Below, one piece after another: positions 1 through 11,498 of a DNA stretch of 64,000 nucleotides. The notes beneath the pieces were generated by a model that had not been told where the DNA came from, did no database searches, and saw only the letters and a program-made list of their open reading frames with translations. The stretch is from Symbiodinium natans (lineage: Eukaryota > Sar > Dinophyceae > Suessiales > Symbiodiniaceae). The translations under genes and the position numbers were made by a program. Where the stretch lies: NCBI GenBank assembly GCA_905221605.1, contig CAJNDS010002130.1:139001-203000 (forward strand). The letters run 5' to 3'. The number at the start of each line of letters is the position of its first letter. Within the stretch, counting starts at the first letter, position 1.

Positions 1-744
1 CTCATACACCCTAAGAACCCGCCCGGAGGAGCCCAACCACGTGAAATTCGAAGAGGTGCAGAACCGCCCGTTTTGGAGTGCCTGACATCTACGGCTCCAC
101 TCTTTTAGGGGGTCCTCATGTCCCAGCTCTCAATAACACGATTGCTTCACCACCCTCACCATGGCGCCGGAAACCAACAATATCTAGCTAGCGGCAACAC
201 ACATTTCGACACGAGACCTAACAACATCTCATGCTCGGCGCATTTGAACAGCCAATGTCGTAAACGGAGCTTGACGGGAGCTTGGCCTCAACATGCGAAC
301 GAGCGTCACACGAAGTGTTGTTCGGAATTCGAGGACATGTTGTTGAAAAAAGGCTACGCTTGCCTCTTCCTGCTCATCGGCAGCTTCTGCCTTCGGCGCT
401 CCTCCCAAAACCAGAAAACAGGTTGCGCCAGGGTCTTGCTTCAGGGCACCCCTTATTTCGGGAACCCCCATATGTTGCGCTTCAGCCCAGCCCGTCCTTT
501 CTTTGAGCTGTCCTTTGACTCAGCCTGGTGTGGCTCTGCATTGGACCCAAACGCAGCTCAATGGAATTCACGATATGAAGACACAGTATGCTGAAAAAGG
601 AGGACCGAAGGAGAATTGACAGGAGCAAGCATTCCCAATGAAATATTGATATAATGCTGCTTGATACACAAAAATGAGTACGGTGGGGGACGTACAGTAG
701 GAAGAACGGGATTACCGAAGATGGAGGGTCATTAGTTGCCCTAG
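1..744. other. No supported gene
   Basis: No convincing gene was found. A weak minus-strand stretch near 20-80 can be read as a short hydrophobic exon (AVLHLFEFHVVGLLR) ending at a possible GT donor, but nothing around it corroborates it. The open frames at 118-594 have no recognisable motif and look like chance frames in GC-balanced DNA. Confidence 0.4.
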
Positions 745-873
745 TTACCTGGTTGCCTTTCCGGCTTCAACTCTCAACCACACCTCGTCGACCTCGTCAC
801 GCTTGCGGCCGCACTTCCGGCAGAAGATCGCGTCTTCTAAGTACTTGTTGCCGCAGGCCGGGCACGTGGTGGG
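745..873 (-). CDS. Terminal exon with a C4 zinc ribbon
   Basis: Read on the minus strand after a GGCAG acceptor, this segment encodes 42 residues and then TAA at 745-747. It contains a zinc-ribbon pattern: TTCPACGNKY, ten residues after the first CxxC, then FCRKCGRKR followed by an acidic DEVDE. The spacing CPxCG...FCxxCG is a small structural zinc site that I recall as common in dinoflagellate proteins, often at their C-termini (from memory, not searched). The exon is inferred from this motif and the acceptor. I could not trace the upstream exons, which should lie above 880, so the parent protein is unknown. Partial gene. Confidence 0.6.
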   Translation of the reverse strand, partial: PTTCPACGNKYLEDAIFCRKCGRKRDEVDEVWLRVEAGKATR

Positions 874-2588
874 CTGCCGAGCGCGTCATAGGCTTAGGGC
901 TTGCAAGAAGTGCCCTTTGGAGGTTTAGAGTTTAGAGGCTTTGTTGAGAGGCTTTTGCTTGCTACCCGCCTACTGCCTGTAGACTAGCCACCCCGCACCT
1001 AAGGCTAAAGGGCTCTGGGTTGAGGATCCAGAGAAGCATAACCCCACCTCAAATGAGAAAACCAATCTTTGTTCACAAATTGTGGCTCTCAAGCCAGTCG
1101 TGCTCCCAAACAGATTCGCACATTCCCCCGCGCCAAACAAAGCGTTGATGTACCAGCTCGATCTTGACCCCCCTGTAAGCATGCTTTCTGCTAAGCAACC
1201 GACAAACAAGAATCAGAAACCACATTCTCTCCCCCCGACCAGATTCCCGAGCTTGGCAGTTTCGTTTATGATGTTGCCACCATATGCTTGCTGCCGCTCT
1301 CGACTTGCACGCCCGAAGTCGCTTCCGACGAGTTGTTCGCACTAGTCCCCAGGGACACGCATACTGTCACAGAGTGTACGCCAATGGCTGCAAGCGGTGA
1401 CTCTTGGGGACCTTCTCAGCATCCCCAGAAAGCAACATAACTTGGAAAACCTGTGCGACGAAGTGGTGTGTTAGGACTGAAAACTTTTACATGCGGGAAA
1501 GACAAACAATGCAGCCGAAGCTTTGGGGGGAAGTCTTCCTCCACATCGAGTTGGCATCGCCAAAAACAAGAACCAGAAGAGAAGAAGTACTTTAATGGAT
1601 CTGGGTTGATCTCATTGCCATTCTTTGGCTTTGTGCAGAGGCCACACCAGTCTGGAGCAAAAAACACGGGGCCTTCGTCGGCGTTTCCGCCGGGAGCTCT
1701 TCCATGGCCTCTCCGGCTGCATCCTCGCCCTCCTGAACGGGAAGGGGGCCGCGAAGGGGTAAGGGGGCCTTCTTCGGGGCGCACTGGCGTAGATGGATGA
1801 TTCGTAGATGGATGATTACTCGTTCCTTCGGTGTATGTACACACATCTGTATGTGGGTAGAGGAGAAGATGGTGTGTAAAGGTACAGGACAGAGGATAGA
1901 TTGTAGGGAAGAGAGAGTAGAACATACCATGCCATATGCATATGATCTCATTATCATACTGAAGAGAAGTTCGATGAAGACTAAGAGAATTCTCTGTGAA
2001 CATCACGGGCTTGAGTCCCAGTGTGGTGGCTCAGCTTCTCGCGACACTGCGGGGATACTCATGGGCATTTGGCTGCACATTTCGAGATTAATTCTGTGCA
2101 TTTATGCAGGATCTTCTTTGGGGAACTAGTTGAACTCCAGCTCGCCAGACGACCCCAAAAGTGTTCCCGTGTCTTCGGCTTTTTCTGTCTCGCCAGGCCT
2201 CTGCGACGGCCTGGCTCGTCTGGCTCGTGGCAAGCGTAAGGTCGATGGCTCCCTGATGTGCAGCTCAGCCATGTACTTGGAGGTTCATGGGCACTTATAA
2301 TCCCGATTATAAGTCCACTTCTAGCCTACTTAGAGGACTCAGGGGGCTTATAAGTACAGTCATAATAGGGGTTAGAAGTACCCTGAACCTCCAAGTAAGT
2401 CTGCGTAACTCACAGCCCTACCAAGAAAGGGCCCCCGACTCTGCAAGAAATGAACTGCAAACATCAGGGAGGTGCTCGGCCTTAGGCGCCACAGCCAGTT
2501 TCGAGACTCGCTTCCGCCTTAGGCCGGGTCTGAGAGGGAATTCGAAGAGGCTCCCGGGACTTTCTGATCTTTGCTCAAACTGTACGTA
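874..2588. other. Mostly non-coding, weak coding signals only
   Basis: This stretch presumably contains introns and missing upstream exons of the zinc-ribbon gene. A minus-strand frame around 1590-1760 has coding-like Glu/Ala-rich composition (EGEDAAGEAMEELPAET) but no domain or clear splice sites. From 2280 to 2400 two short near-copies (TTATAATCCCGATTATAAG-like and flanking GGTTCATGG/GAACCTCC) form a hyphenated palindrome. No other gene was recognised. Confidence 0.35.
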
Positions 2589-2640
2589 CCCTAAACCCTA
2601 AACCCTAAACCCTAAACCCCAAACCCTAAACCCTAAACCC
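2589..2640. repeat. Interstitial CCCTAAA telomere-like array
   Basis: Seven to eight copies of CCCTAAA with a few CCCCAAA variants. It is the first of many short interior telomere-type arrays in the window. Unique DNA continues on both sides, so it is not a chromosome end. Confidence 0.9.
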
Positions 2641-3892
2641 GCCGGGCACCCACAGGGCTTACAGCGGCCTGGGGAGGGGGTATGCCGAAAATCCGCTCTA
2701 CATGCTTCACAGTTTATAAGGGTCTGGGCCCTGCCCCGAGCCCTAAACCCTATAAGCCCTAAGCCCCAAACCCTAGACCTTGCACGAGCAGTGATCGGAG
2801 GCAATCCGACCCTGAGGATCGCGCAGGTGCTGACGAAGGGGCACATTTTGCACCTGGCGCCACATTCGGAGCTGGTGATGCGTGCGATCTACGTGTGCAC
2901 GTATGCATCAGATGTACACTGCACATCTGGATTTTTTTACATGAAGACTTGAATGCATATGTGTGTACAGACACGTATGTTGTGTATTCGCATGTATATT
3001 CCTACACAATATAGACCAAGCATAGCCTCTGTGCCTTCTTTGCCTGAATGACATACTGAGAATGGGAACTTGGGGAAGTTTCTTCTAACCATATGTGGAT
3101 TTTCGTGGGATAGTGTGGGTGATTGTTGAACTAGCATTCATGTCCCATCACTCCCATCACACAGCATCGCGCGGAAGACTCTCAGCCCATGCTAGCGAAA
3201 CAGCACAACAAAGGCTGCTCTCAGCAGGCATGTAGCCCAGTATCACAAGCCTAGGCCCTAGGCGCCGCTTGCTTGATTGGCATAAGTTGCAGACCAGCGC
3301 TCTAGAGCGTCATTGCACAGTCCACCTCCACCTCTTCCCAGATTTGCTCTCGGTCGAAGCCTCCCGGCTACTGCATGGTGCCACTGAGCTTAGACCGAGC
3401 TTGCCTTATCAACCTCCGATGTTCCCAGCTTTTAGAAGGCCAGGATGGCCATGCCGAAAATTTCCGGGGGATGGCGACAGCCCCCGGTACAGTAGGGGGA
3501 ACAGTACGCAGCACACGGTAGTGCAAAGTAAAGTCGGCTGCTTAAGATTCGGGAGATGCTGCCCTGCTTCCTGCTGAGGGCCTCCACTGAGACCACCCCA
3601 CAGTCCAAGCACGACGGACAGATTCCCCATACCATAGTATAAATAAACAAACGTGTATATATGTATATGTATATGTGTAGTATTTCATACTGTATATTAT
3701 ATTCTGTGAAATCTATATTAAATATAGTATAACTTGCATGCTATCTACTCTAGATTCAGATGATCCGATGATTCTTCCCTCCCCATCTCGCCATCCACCA
3801 CCAGCCGTGGAAGATCTTTGGCGGTGCTGCGGAGAGTCTCGGGGCTCCGCACCTTCCAGAGCAAAGGAAAAGATGCACAAGGCTGATTGGGG
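2641..3892. other. No gene recognised; AT-rich stretch near 3650-3730
   Basis: Degenerate CCCTAAA remnants occur to about 2775. A short AT-rich segment with ATGTATATGTATATG motifs lies at 3650-3730. Near 3795-3865 a minus-strand stretch reads LWKVRSPETLRSTAKDLP and could be an exon, since it lies just left of a TTTAGGG array. The evidence for it is weak. Confidence 0.3.
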
Positions 3893-3942
3893 GTTTAGGG
3901 TTTAGGGTTTAGGGTTTAGGGTTTAGGGTTTAAGGTTTAGGG
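3893..3942. repeat. Interstitial TTTAGGG array
   Basis: About seven TTTAGGG copies in the opposite orientation to the array at 2589-2640. Confidence 0.9.
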
Positions 3943-4126
3943 CATTATGTGGTTGAGAGATCTTATAGGGTTATTCATTCTCAGGCATTTCAACCAGCTG
4001 GAAGCAGTAGCGGCCTGTCCCTCATCGAAGAAGAGCTTCACGAAGGAGCGCGCGCCCTGCCCCAATTTCGGAGCACCGGGATTTGCTTCGACGGCAGGCA
4101 AAAACAGGAGCTTGGAGGCTGTAAGA

Positions 4127-4232
4127 TGTGGGGCTTTCCGAAAATTAGTGGTACCCAGTACCTTATTGGGGGGTCCCTATTCGAAGGGAATCCGACATGT
4201 TGGGGGATCTATATTGGGGGTCCCCCTATTGT
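4127..4232. mobile_element. Degenerate short inverted-end element
   Basis: A diverged member of the dispersed ~105 bp family described at 45174-45279. It begins GGGGCTTTCCGAAAATTAG and carries the GGGGGGTCCC and GAAGGGAATCCGACATGTTGGGGG blocks, in rearranged or inverted order. It is assigned by partial matches only. Confidence 0.35.
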
Positions 4233-4407
4233 CGTAAGACCCACATGTATGAAAACCGCCAAGGGTGCTTAGAGGTCTCCCTCCCTGGGTGCCAGGGGCA
4301 CGCGAGGTGAACCAAACATATTCGAGACCTGATCTCCGCATGCCGCGATTTAAGAAAGGAACCTTTTGCGAAAACCCGAACCCCGAACTGACAATCCCCC
4401 CCACCTC

Positions 4408-4470
4408 TACACCCTAAACCCGAAACCCTAAACCCCAAACCCTAAACCCTAAACCCTAAACCCCAAACCC
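4408..4470. repeat. CCCTAAA array left of an exon island
   Basis: CCCTAAA/CCCCAAA repeats end immediately before the coding island at 4474-4532. The opposite-orientation TTTAGGG array starts on its other side. Confidence 0.85.
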
Positions 4471-4473
4471 CGC

Positions 4474-4532
4474 TGGAGGCCTCGGCTGCGGCCTTGGACT
4501 CCGGGGACGTCGGATCCAAGAGCCACTCCGCC
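4474..4532 (-). CDS. Candidate exon, unknown protein
   Basis: The island between two inverted telomere-like arrays reads on the minus strand as AEWLLDPTSPESKAAAEASS, after an acceptor ending CCTCAG. A GC donor is possible at its left edge. The composition (Asp/Glu/Ser/Ala, no stops) and the placement match other exon islands in the window. No family was recognised, and adjoining exons may include the island at 5549-5632. Confidence 0.45.
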
Positions 4533-4536
4533 CTGA

Positions 4537-4960
4537 GGTTTAGGGTTTAGGGTTTAGGGTTTAGGGTTTAGGGTTTAGGGTTTAGGGTTTAGGGTTTAGG
4601 GTTTAGGGTTTAGGGTTTAGGGTTTAGGGCTTGGGGTTTAGGATTTAGGGTTTAGGGTTTAGGGCTTGGGGCTTGGGGTTTAGGTTTTAGTGTTTAGGGC
4701 CACTCCGCCCCATCACTCGGGGCCCTGGCATTAGGATTTAGTTCGGGTTTCAGGTTTTAAGTTTTAGGGGCTTTTCCTCTTAGGGTTTAGGGTTTAGGGT
4801 TTAGGGCTGAATATAGGGGTTTAGCGTTTTAGGGAGGATTTACTTCGGGTTTGCTGAGTGTTTGGTGTTTAATCCGTGTTTAGCGTTTTAGGGTTCAGGT
4901 TTTTTGCCCAGTACCATGCATGAGGAGTTCAGTAGGGGGACACCCTAAACCCCAAAACCC
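4537..4960. repeat. Long TTTAGGG array decaying into variants
   Basis: About twelve perfect TTTAGGG units (4537-4630) are followed by variants (GGGCTTGGGGTTTAGG, TTTTAGTGTTTAGG, and others) to about 4900. The gradual decay away from the exon suggests an old array being mutated. Confidence 0.85.
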
Positions 4961-5164
4961 CTCTTTAGGGGGTTCTAGTTAGGGTTCAGCTCTGTCATAA
5001 AAGCCCTAGACTCGCCTAAGACCTGACAGCCCCTCAGGCTTCTCAAAGTTCCACAAACCGTTGCATGGTAACAGTGTGTGGAACCATCAGCACAAGGCTC
5101 CGCACATGCTGGCCCCCTGAACCCGAAACGCTGCACCCTGAAAGCTATAACAGAAGCCGTCACC

Positions 5165-5530
5165 CCTCAACCCTTAAACCCCCAAACCCTAAACTTAAAC
5201 CGGCAAGTTAAACCTCCGAACTCCTAAACCCTGAAACCCCTCCATTAAAACGCCGCCACCCCCTGAAACCTCTTTAAGCCCCTATAAATCCCTGAAAATC
5301 CCCTATAAACCCCTTGTAAGCCCCTATAAGCCCCCGATAAGCCCCTATTACACCTCAACAAACCCCATGAAGCAAAACAACAAAAGCATAAATACACACT
5401 TAACGAGTCATAACAATAACAAACACTAACAATAACAAGAACAAGAACAATAACAATAGCAATAGCACTAAGAAAAATTTGAAACATAATGATCATAACA
5501 AAATCATAACATAACAGTCAAAAAAAAACT
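5165..5530. repeat. Degenerate CCCTAAA/CCCTATAA repeats, then AACAATA-rich DNA
   Basis: CCTAAACCC variants become a run of about six CCCTATAAG/A units (5270-5350), then an AT-rich AACAA/ATAACAA-type low-complexity stretch (5390-5530). No gene was seen here. Confidence 0.7.
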
Positions 5531-5548
5531 AAGTTAAGCGGGCGGTGC

Positions 5549-5632
5549 CTTGCGATGATCTCCGAGACCTTGGCGGCCGCCTCCTGCAGAGCGCCAGCCA
5601 GGTCGCCTGTTGCCGTGGCGGAGGGCTCTTCG
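5549..5632 (-). CDS. Candidate exon, helical Ala-rich protein
   Basis: The minus strand reads EEPSATATGDLAGALQEAAA followed by KVSEIIAR, then a possible GC donor at 5547-5548. The upstream edge has a GCAAG acceptor. The predicted peptide is an amphipathic Ala-rich helix with no stops. CCCTAAA-type repeats lie to its left and TTTAGGG-type repeats (5650-5740) to its right, as for other islands. The protein family is unknown. Confidence 0.5.
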
Positions 5633-5649
5633 AGCTTGCGAGCTTGGGG

Positions 5650-6392
5650 TCTTCAGGGGTTTTAAGGGTTAAGGGTTCAGGGTTTAAGGGTTTTAAGGGT
5701 TTAGGGTTTAGGGTTTCAAGGGGATTTTCGGGTTCTTCTATGGCTTTGAAGGGTTTTGCTTAAGGCTTAAGGGGCATTTAGGGTTTGCGGGTGTTACGCA
5801 TCATCGACCCAATCGGGTCACGCCATGGCGCGTCTTTTTTGCTCTAAGTCTCAGTGCAAGATTTTTTCTCTAAGCATATACACAGTGCGAATATGTACAA
5901 CATTGTACAACTGAAAGAAGCAGCAATGGGAACACTGCGCGATGCACACAACACGCAAGAGAGGCCCTGTTTAGCAGGGGCCTTGGTGCTCGAATTGATC
6001 TACGCCTCTCAGCCCGCCCAGGGGAGAAGTATGCCCTGGATGCCCTGGCGCATGACCAAGGCCTTGCGGGGGTTTACAAACACCAAGGGATCCCATCCCC
6101 TTAGACTAAGGACCCCAAGAAGGTACCCCAAATATCGTACAGCCCCTTGGAGCACAGGATGCTCCGAGGACTTGATTTCGGGTGTGGGTGTGACAAAACA
6201 GCCTCAGCCTGGGATTCTCTCCTACCCTGTTTCAGACCTCGCCCATAGCCCCTATGACCGCGGGGGTGCTCACAGCCATGATAGAATTCCTTTGGCTTCT
6301 TTTAGCTTGAGAAGATTGGTTGGCTCACTGGTTCACAGGAAGCTGGTCACTTAAGGACCGCAAGATGCCGCAAGGAGAGGTGTCGTCCCTTT
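5650..6392. other. No gene recognised
   Basis: TTTAAGGG/TTTAGGG variants occupy 5650-5790. The rest is unique DNA. The open frame at 5854-6354 has no recognisable domain and includes a GACTAAGGACCCCAAGAAGGTACCCC block shared with the dispersed inverted-end elements, which argues against coding. Confidence 0.4.
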
Positions 6393-7329
6393 TTGGTCGC
6401 GTGTTGCTCTGGCGGAGCAATTAATGGAAAACATGCCGAAGGCCGCGAACGGGCCGGCTCCTCGAAGATCTCATCTCGGACCCTGGGCCCGACGGCGTCG
6501 ACTCAAGGACAGCGGGCCGAAAGTGCGCGCCGTTCGGCCAACTTCGGCAAACTTCGAACTAGTTCGAAGAGAGAAACCTGAAGGCGGACCTAGCTCAAAA
6601 CGGCCGACAACGCCATGCACAAGTATGCCTCTCTGGGTGGAGTCCTAGACCATACTTTAAAGTGACTTTGTGACCATGGACATGGCCATGAAACATGAGT
6701 TGACTGCGGCCCATCCGGCGTTTCCGGAGAACCTGGCTCAGGGCTAGGTCTCGCCGTGACAGTTTCTGTGCAACTCTCGGAAAGATGTGAAGCCATCTGT
6801 TCAGCTCTACCTGCCTGCGAGAGCGAGCAACGTTAAGCGTGATCAACTCGTCAGCTAGTGTCTGCAAAAGAGCCCTCGATCTATTCCATTTCCACAAGCT
6901 CCTCTTCAATGATGTGGCGTCTTCTTCTTGAGGGTCGTATCTCCAGTGCACCTATAGGGGAGCCCCTTGGACGAGGATTCGCGCCGCAAGTAGCATCTTT
7001 AACGCAAGACTCAATGCTCCCTACAAACCCTAGACTTTTTCTCAATGCTGCGGCTCGCTCTCACAGACACACAGGCTCACTGCCGACCTGCGGGGGATGC
7101 AGGGACGAGTGTTCGCGCCGGCGGCGTGCGTCGTCATAGCATGCCATGGCTTGCCGGTATCGAAGTCTCCATGGTACTTGTAGCCCTCGGAAAATCGACT
7201 CTGCTTCCCCACAGATCGGTGTTCGCAGTGTCTGAGCTCTGTCTGTGCGGCAAGATCACGAAGCACCTGGGAACTAATGATCCGTGCACCCAGAGCTCAG
7301 TCACCTTGTTAAAAGTGCATCACACGGAC

Positions 7330-10313
7330 TTAGCTGCTCTTGGACTTGTCAAGGGTCTCATCAATCTTTTCCTTGATCTGGTCCGTGACCTTCAGGTTTC
7401 AATGGTTGCAGCAAGGGATGCTACAAGTAGGGTGACTCATCATGGTTGGCTAGGATGGGTGGCTTGAGCTGGTTGTTGCTGGATGCTTTCCGACTGGGAT
7501 GGCCTTGTACTGGTCGTTCAGCTCCACAACCTCCAGGCGAGGGTCTACCAGCGTGGGCTAGCATTGTGCTCTACTTTCGGCACGTGCAGGTGCAAGATGT
7601 CCTTCACCCTGCAACAGCTTCACGGCTCCCTGGCAAACCCCCTCACGGCCTTCTTTGCGAACTGTTCCGCAAGGTCCGTGCCAGAAAGGATGAGCGAGCC
7701 GAGGGTGTCCTCACGAGGTCGGCACGAAAGAGATGAGTCAGCCACAGGCGGCTTGCAGCTGGATCAAGACCCGTGTCTCAGCGCGCCCGAGTGCAAGCGC
7801 GCTTTCAGGCACTCTCCGACGGTCCTTGATGCCAACGTCCTTGTCGAAGCCTGGGAGGTACCAGTACTAAGATGACTCAGGCACCATCAGGCACCCAAAG
7901 CTCGCGTCTGCCTTCTCACATTAGATGTCGAAGGCTGAGCCACACATTGAGCGCATGTCTACAGACATCCCAAAAAATCCGGAAGAAGACTGTGACGGAG
8001 ACCCAAACAGAGCCCAGAATTTGGAGCAGGGGGGGGCATGATCCTGGCATGGACGCTCCTTGCCTTGCAACCTGCAGCTGCGGGCATTGCCAGCGTGTGG
8101 CTTCACAAGGGGCGTAAGACGTATATAAGTGATGGGATACGAGTACAGCACGGGAGCCCACGACCCGTACGTGAAGCCTCCCACCAGAAGCACTAGATGC
8201 TGATGATGCTGATCATTCTATAAGCCTCCATGACGCTGAGCACCCCTTGGCACTGGCCCAACGTGCTTCAATTTCGCATCTTCGCACCCTGTGCTTATTT
8301 ATCGAGGCGGGAGGCTGGTGATAGCGTCGCTGACGGTGTCCAGGGACTCCTTGCGGGGGGTGGGGGGAAGACTGGGGACGTGATGGCAGTGGCTACAGAC
8401 GCTATACTCAAGCAGCTATATGAGAGACCAAGAAGGAAAAAATTAAAATAAAACGCGCGCAGGGATGGCGAGCATAATCCAGAACAGCTGCCTTGACGGT
8501 GGACGAGGTCTCGCCGTTGGACTTGTCCAAGGCATCGTTCAGGGCCTTTGGACTGTAGACATCTGGAGGCCTAGAGACTTGTCTAGTAGAGTGATGACAA
8601 GTAATGGGCTAAGGGAATCCGCAACCCGGCATTCGCTGAGAGTTCTGGCATGCGAAGACAAAAGGCCTTATAGGCCATGCAGGCGGAATACAAGTGGCAC
8701 GGCACAAGCGTTTAAGGTCTTGTCAAGCCCCCGGCCCTGCTGATTGAGAAATGGATGAAACTCAAGACCCGAACCCGGGGTTCCTCGGGTTGAAGCCGAG
8801 CAACGGTGCCGACCTTGGAGGTCACGTCGTACTTGCTGTTCCTGGGCCCAAGGCTACAGATCACGCGAGTATACGCGGGTGACAAGGCTTGCCGTCTCTA
8901 GCACTATAGCCAATGTACAGCCCGAGCTCTACCGTTCGAAGCCTTACTTCAACTTCTGAACAAAGCCCAGGCGCAGGTAGTCCGCGAAGTTGATCGCCTC
9001 CAGAGAAGCGCTGGAAACGCCCTTCAGCACCTCATGTGCCATGCAGGGATACTCAGAGCATACAGTGGTTCGGCTTCTTCCCAATTCTTGTCCACTTAGT
9101 CTGCCACTCGTGTTTTTCCGGTGCGCGCTCTCACACTGCTGATACGTCCCGTGCATTGTCACTTGTGCGATTGCAGCTACACGTCGCTTCAGGCCAACAT
9201 ATTGCCCTCCACATGCCAGGGTTACCATGGGTTACTCTCGCACGCATGAATGGAAGCGCCGAGTAACGGAGGCAACATCGGAGTCCTCCTGGCAGAGGGA
9301 AGAGATCTGAAATTGAAATCGTAAAAACTTCTCAGATCCTCTCAGCCTCTTCCGAACGACGAAAAAACCTCCGCGTAGGGCCTGCTAGGCCTATACATGC
9401 CGATCCGATCCTTTTGGAGGCATTTGAAGGTAACTAAGATTCATGTCAGCAGTCGAACGTCCGTCCATGGAACTTGTGCTAAGGTGGGCTCGGTGGAGTG
9501 CCACAGAGAACCGCGGAACCGCCGGTGTCTCCTTCTTCGCCAAGTAGGAGGTCGCCACGAAGCCCGCAGCACCGAGCCTCACAACAGGCGCACTTAGCCG
9601 ACTTTGCATATATACAGCGGGAGAGAATCCTAACTGGGTGGGGTGAAATGCGGATACGCGCGGCTCTGCTCAGCATCCTGGGCCAAAATCCCCTTCCGAG
9701 GTGCCAGAATCCGCCAAGGAGGAGGCCAGTCACGCCGCCCAGGACTCCCGCGGTGGCGATGCTGTTCTCCTGCCAACTGCAAGTCCAACGAGCACTTTTT
9801 TCGCCCCACAAAAATCCACACAAGCTGCAGCGCAAGCCGACCGTGGGGTCCTTGGTCACCTTGACCAGGGCCACGGACGAGCCGCTGGAGGCACTGGGGG
9901 CTGCCGCCTGGAGAGGTCTACTAGGCTTTGGGAAACCGAAAGCTAAAAACTGGGGCCCTCCCTCTCGCCCCCACCCTCACCTCAGCAGCACGGGGCGTGT
10001 GGCTCTGGGTGGCAGGTGCCAAGCCACCAGTGAAGCAAAGCGAAGCAGGCACCTGGGTTTCAGGGAGCAATGTCTGCATTTACTTTGCTAAAGTCGCAAT
10101 CTGACACTGTGTCTCTGTGTTGCAATAGAGCGGGGACAAGGTGCGACGACCAGGGCCAACAGCAGGGCAGCGCGGGCAGTGCGACCTCTACTCGGGCCCC
10201 ACAATGTGGTCACGAGCTTACGCAGCTGAGAACACAACACGCGTAGCAAGACTTCGGTTTTGGGACTTCCGATTCTCTCGCAAGAGCATCTCACAGCCTC
10301 GTGCGACGGCCAT
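7330..10313 (-). CDS. Tandem copy 1: 15-exon glycine-zipper membrane protein gene
   Basis: This is the most downstream gene of the array, with ATG at 10311-10313 and TAA at 7330-7332. All 15 exons seen in copies 2 and 3 are present and open, so the predicted product is 204 residues. Order along the protein: MAVARG plus a hydrophobic core (signal-like), CFTG, a Ser/Ala-rich stretch, SVALVKVTK, the membrane hairpin AGVLGGVTGLLLGG plus AAGFVATSYLAKK, then helical segments including LNSKYDVTSK, FDKDVGIK and VVELNDQYK. It differs from copies 2 and 3 by FTGGL instead of FTGSL, and by LDKSKSS instead of LEKSKSS at the C-terminus. Introns are slightly longer, giving a 2,984 bp gene. Function is unknown; plastid-membrane location is inferred from the leader. 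Confidence 0.85.
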
Positions 10314-11498
10314 TGTTCCAAGAAGAGGCTGGAAAGCTTCGGCGGCTATGCTCTGGACGTTTGGACCCGGATGGCTGCGTAACGATGACGCAGGAGCCAT
10401 CATGATCCAAGCACAGTCCAGGTGATGGATAGTCCAAGCCTCGCATCCAAAAACTCAGTCGCAACACTTCATTTGTCGCTCAGGATTCTCTTGCTTGGCG
10501 GGGAGTCATTAATTAGTGGAAAACATGCCGAAGGCAACCGCGAACTGGCCGGCTTCATCCTCGAAGAGATCCCCCGGACACTGGGCCCGACGGCTTCGAC
10601 TCAAGGACAGCGGCCAGAAGCGCGCGCCGTTCGGCAAAACTTCGGAGGCCTTTTACCCCAGCTACGCTGCGATGCTAGGTACCTCGGCATTTCTAACAGT
10701 TTCGAAGAAAGAAACCTGAAGGCGGACCTAGCTCAAAACGGCCGACAACAACGATGCACAGATGTGAGTCTGTAAGTGACTCTGAGTGACTATGCCACAA
10801 ATGACTCCTGGGCCTAAACATGAAACCCAAGTTGCAAGCGGCCCTTTCGATGCTTTCTCTGGAAATTCTTGGCTCAGGGCTAGGTCTTGCCGTGACAGTC
10901 TCTGTGCAACTCTAGGAAAGGTGAGAAGCCTTTCAACAACTCTACCTGCCGTGAGAGCGAGCAACGTTAAGAGCGAGTGACCGGCTGATTAAGTGACCAA
11001 CTAGGCAACCAGTGTCTGAAAAGAGCCATCTGTCTTTCTTTCGCACAAATTCCTCTTCAATGATGCGACGTTCTTTCTTGAGAGTCGTATCTCCACTCCA
11101 GTGCGTGCTGCTCGTGGAACAAGATTCGCACCGCAAGTAGCATCTTTAACGCAAGACTCAATGCTCCCTACAAACCCTAGACTTTTTATCAATGCTGCGG
11201 CTCGCTCTCACAGACACACAGGCTCACTGCCGACTGGCGGGGGATGCAGGGACGAGTGTTCATAGCCGGCGGCGTGCGTCGTCATAGCACGCCATGGCTT
11301 GCCGGTATCGAAGTCTCCATGTTAGCCTTCGGAAAATCGACTCTGTTTCCCCACAGATCGGTGTTCGCAAGTGTCTGAGCTCTGTCTGTGCGGCAACATC
11401 ACGAGGCATCTGGGAATTAATAGTTCGAGGCCGGCCGGGCGGGGGCCACGTCCTGCACCCAGAGCTCAGCCACCTCTTAAAAAGTGCATCACATGGAC
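10314..11498. promoter_or_regulatory. Array spacer: 5' region of copy 1 and 3' region of copy 2
   Basis: About 1.2 kb separates the ATG of copy 1 from the stop of copy 2, so it must hold one promoter or trans-splice region and one 3' UTR. No TATA box or polyadenylation signal was recognised, as expected in dinoflagellates. A block just upstream of the ATG (GGACGTTTGGACCCGGATGG on the plus strand near 10357) is also kept in the distant copy 4, so it is probably 5' UTR. Open frames in the spacer are not conserved in frame between units. Confidence 0.5.

Noticed and set aside
9498-10091. 197-codon plus-strand frame and its counterparts in the other tandem units
   Set aside because: It is antisense to exons 3-6 and introns of the family gene, and the frame is not kept at equal length in the other units.
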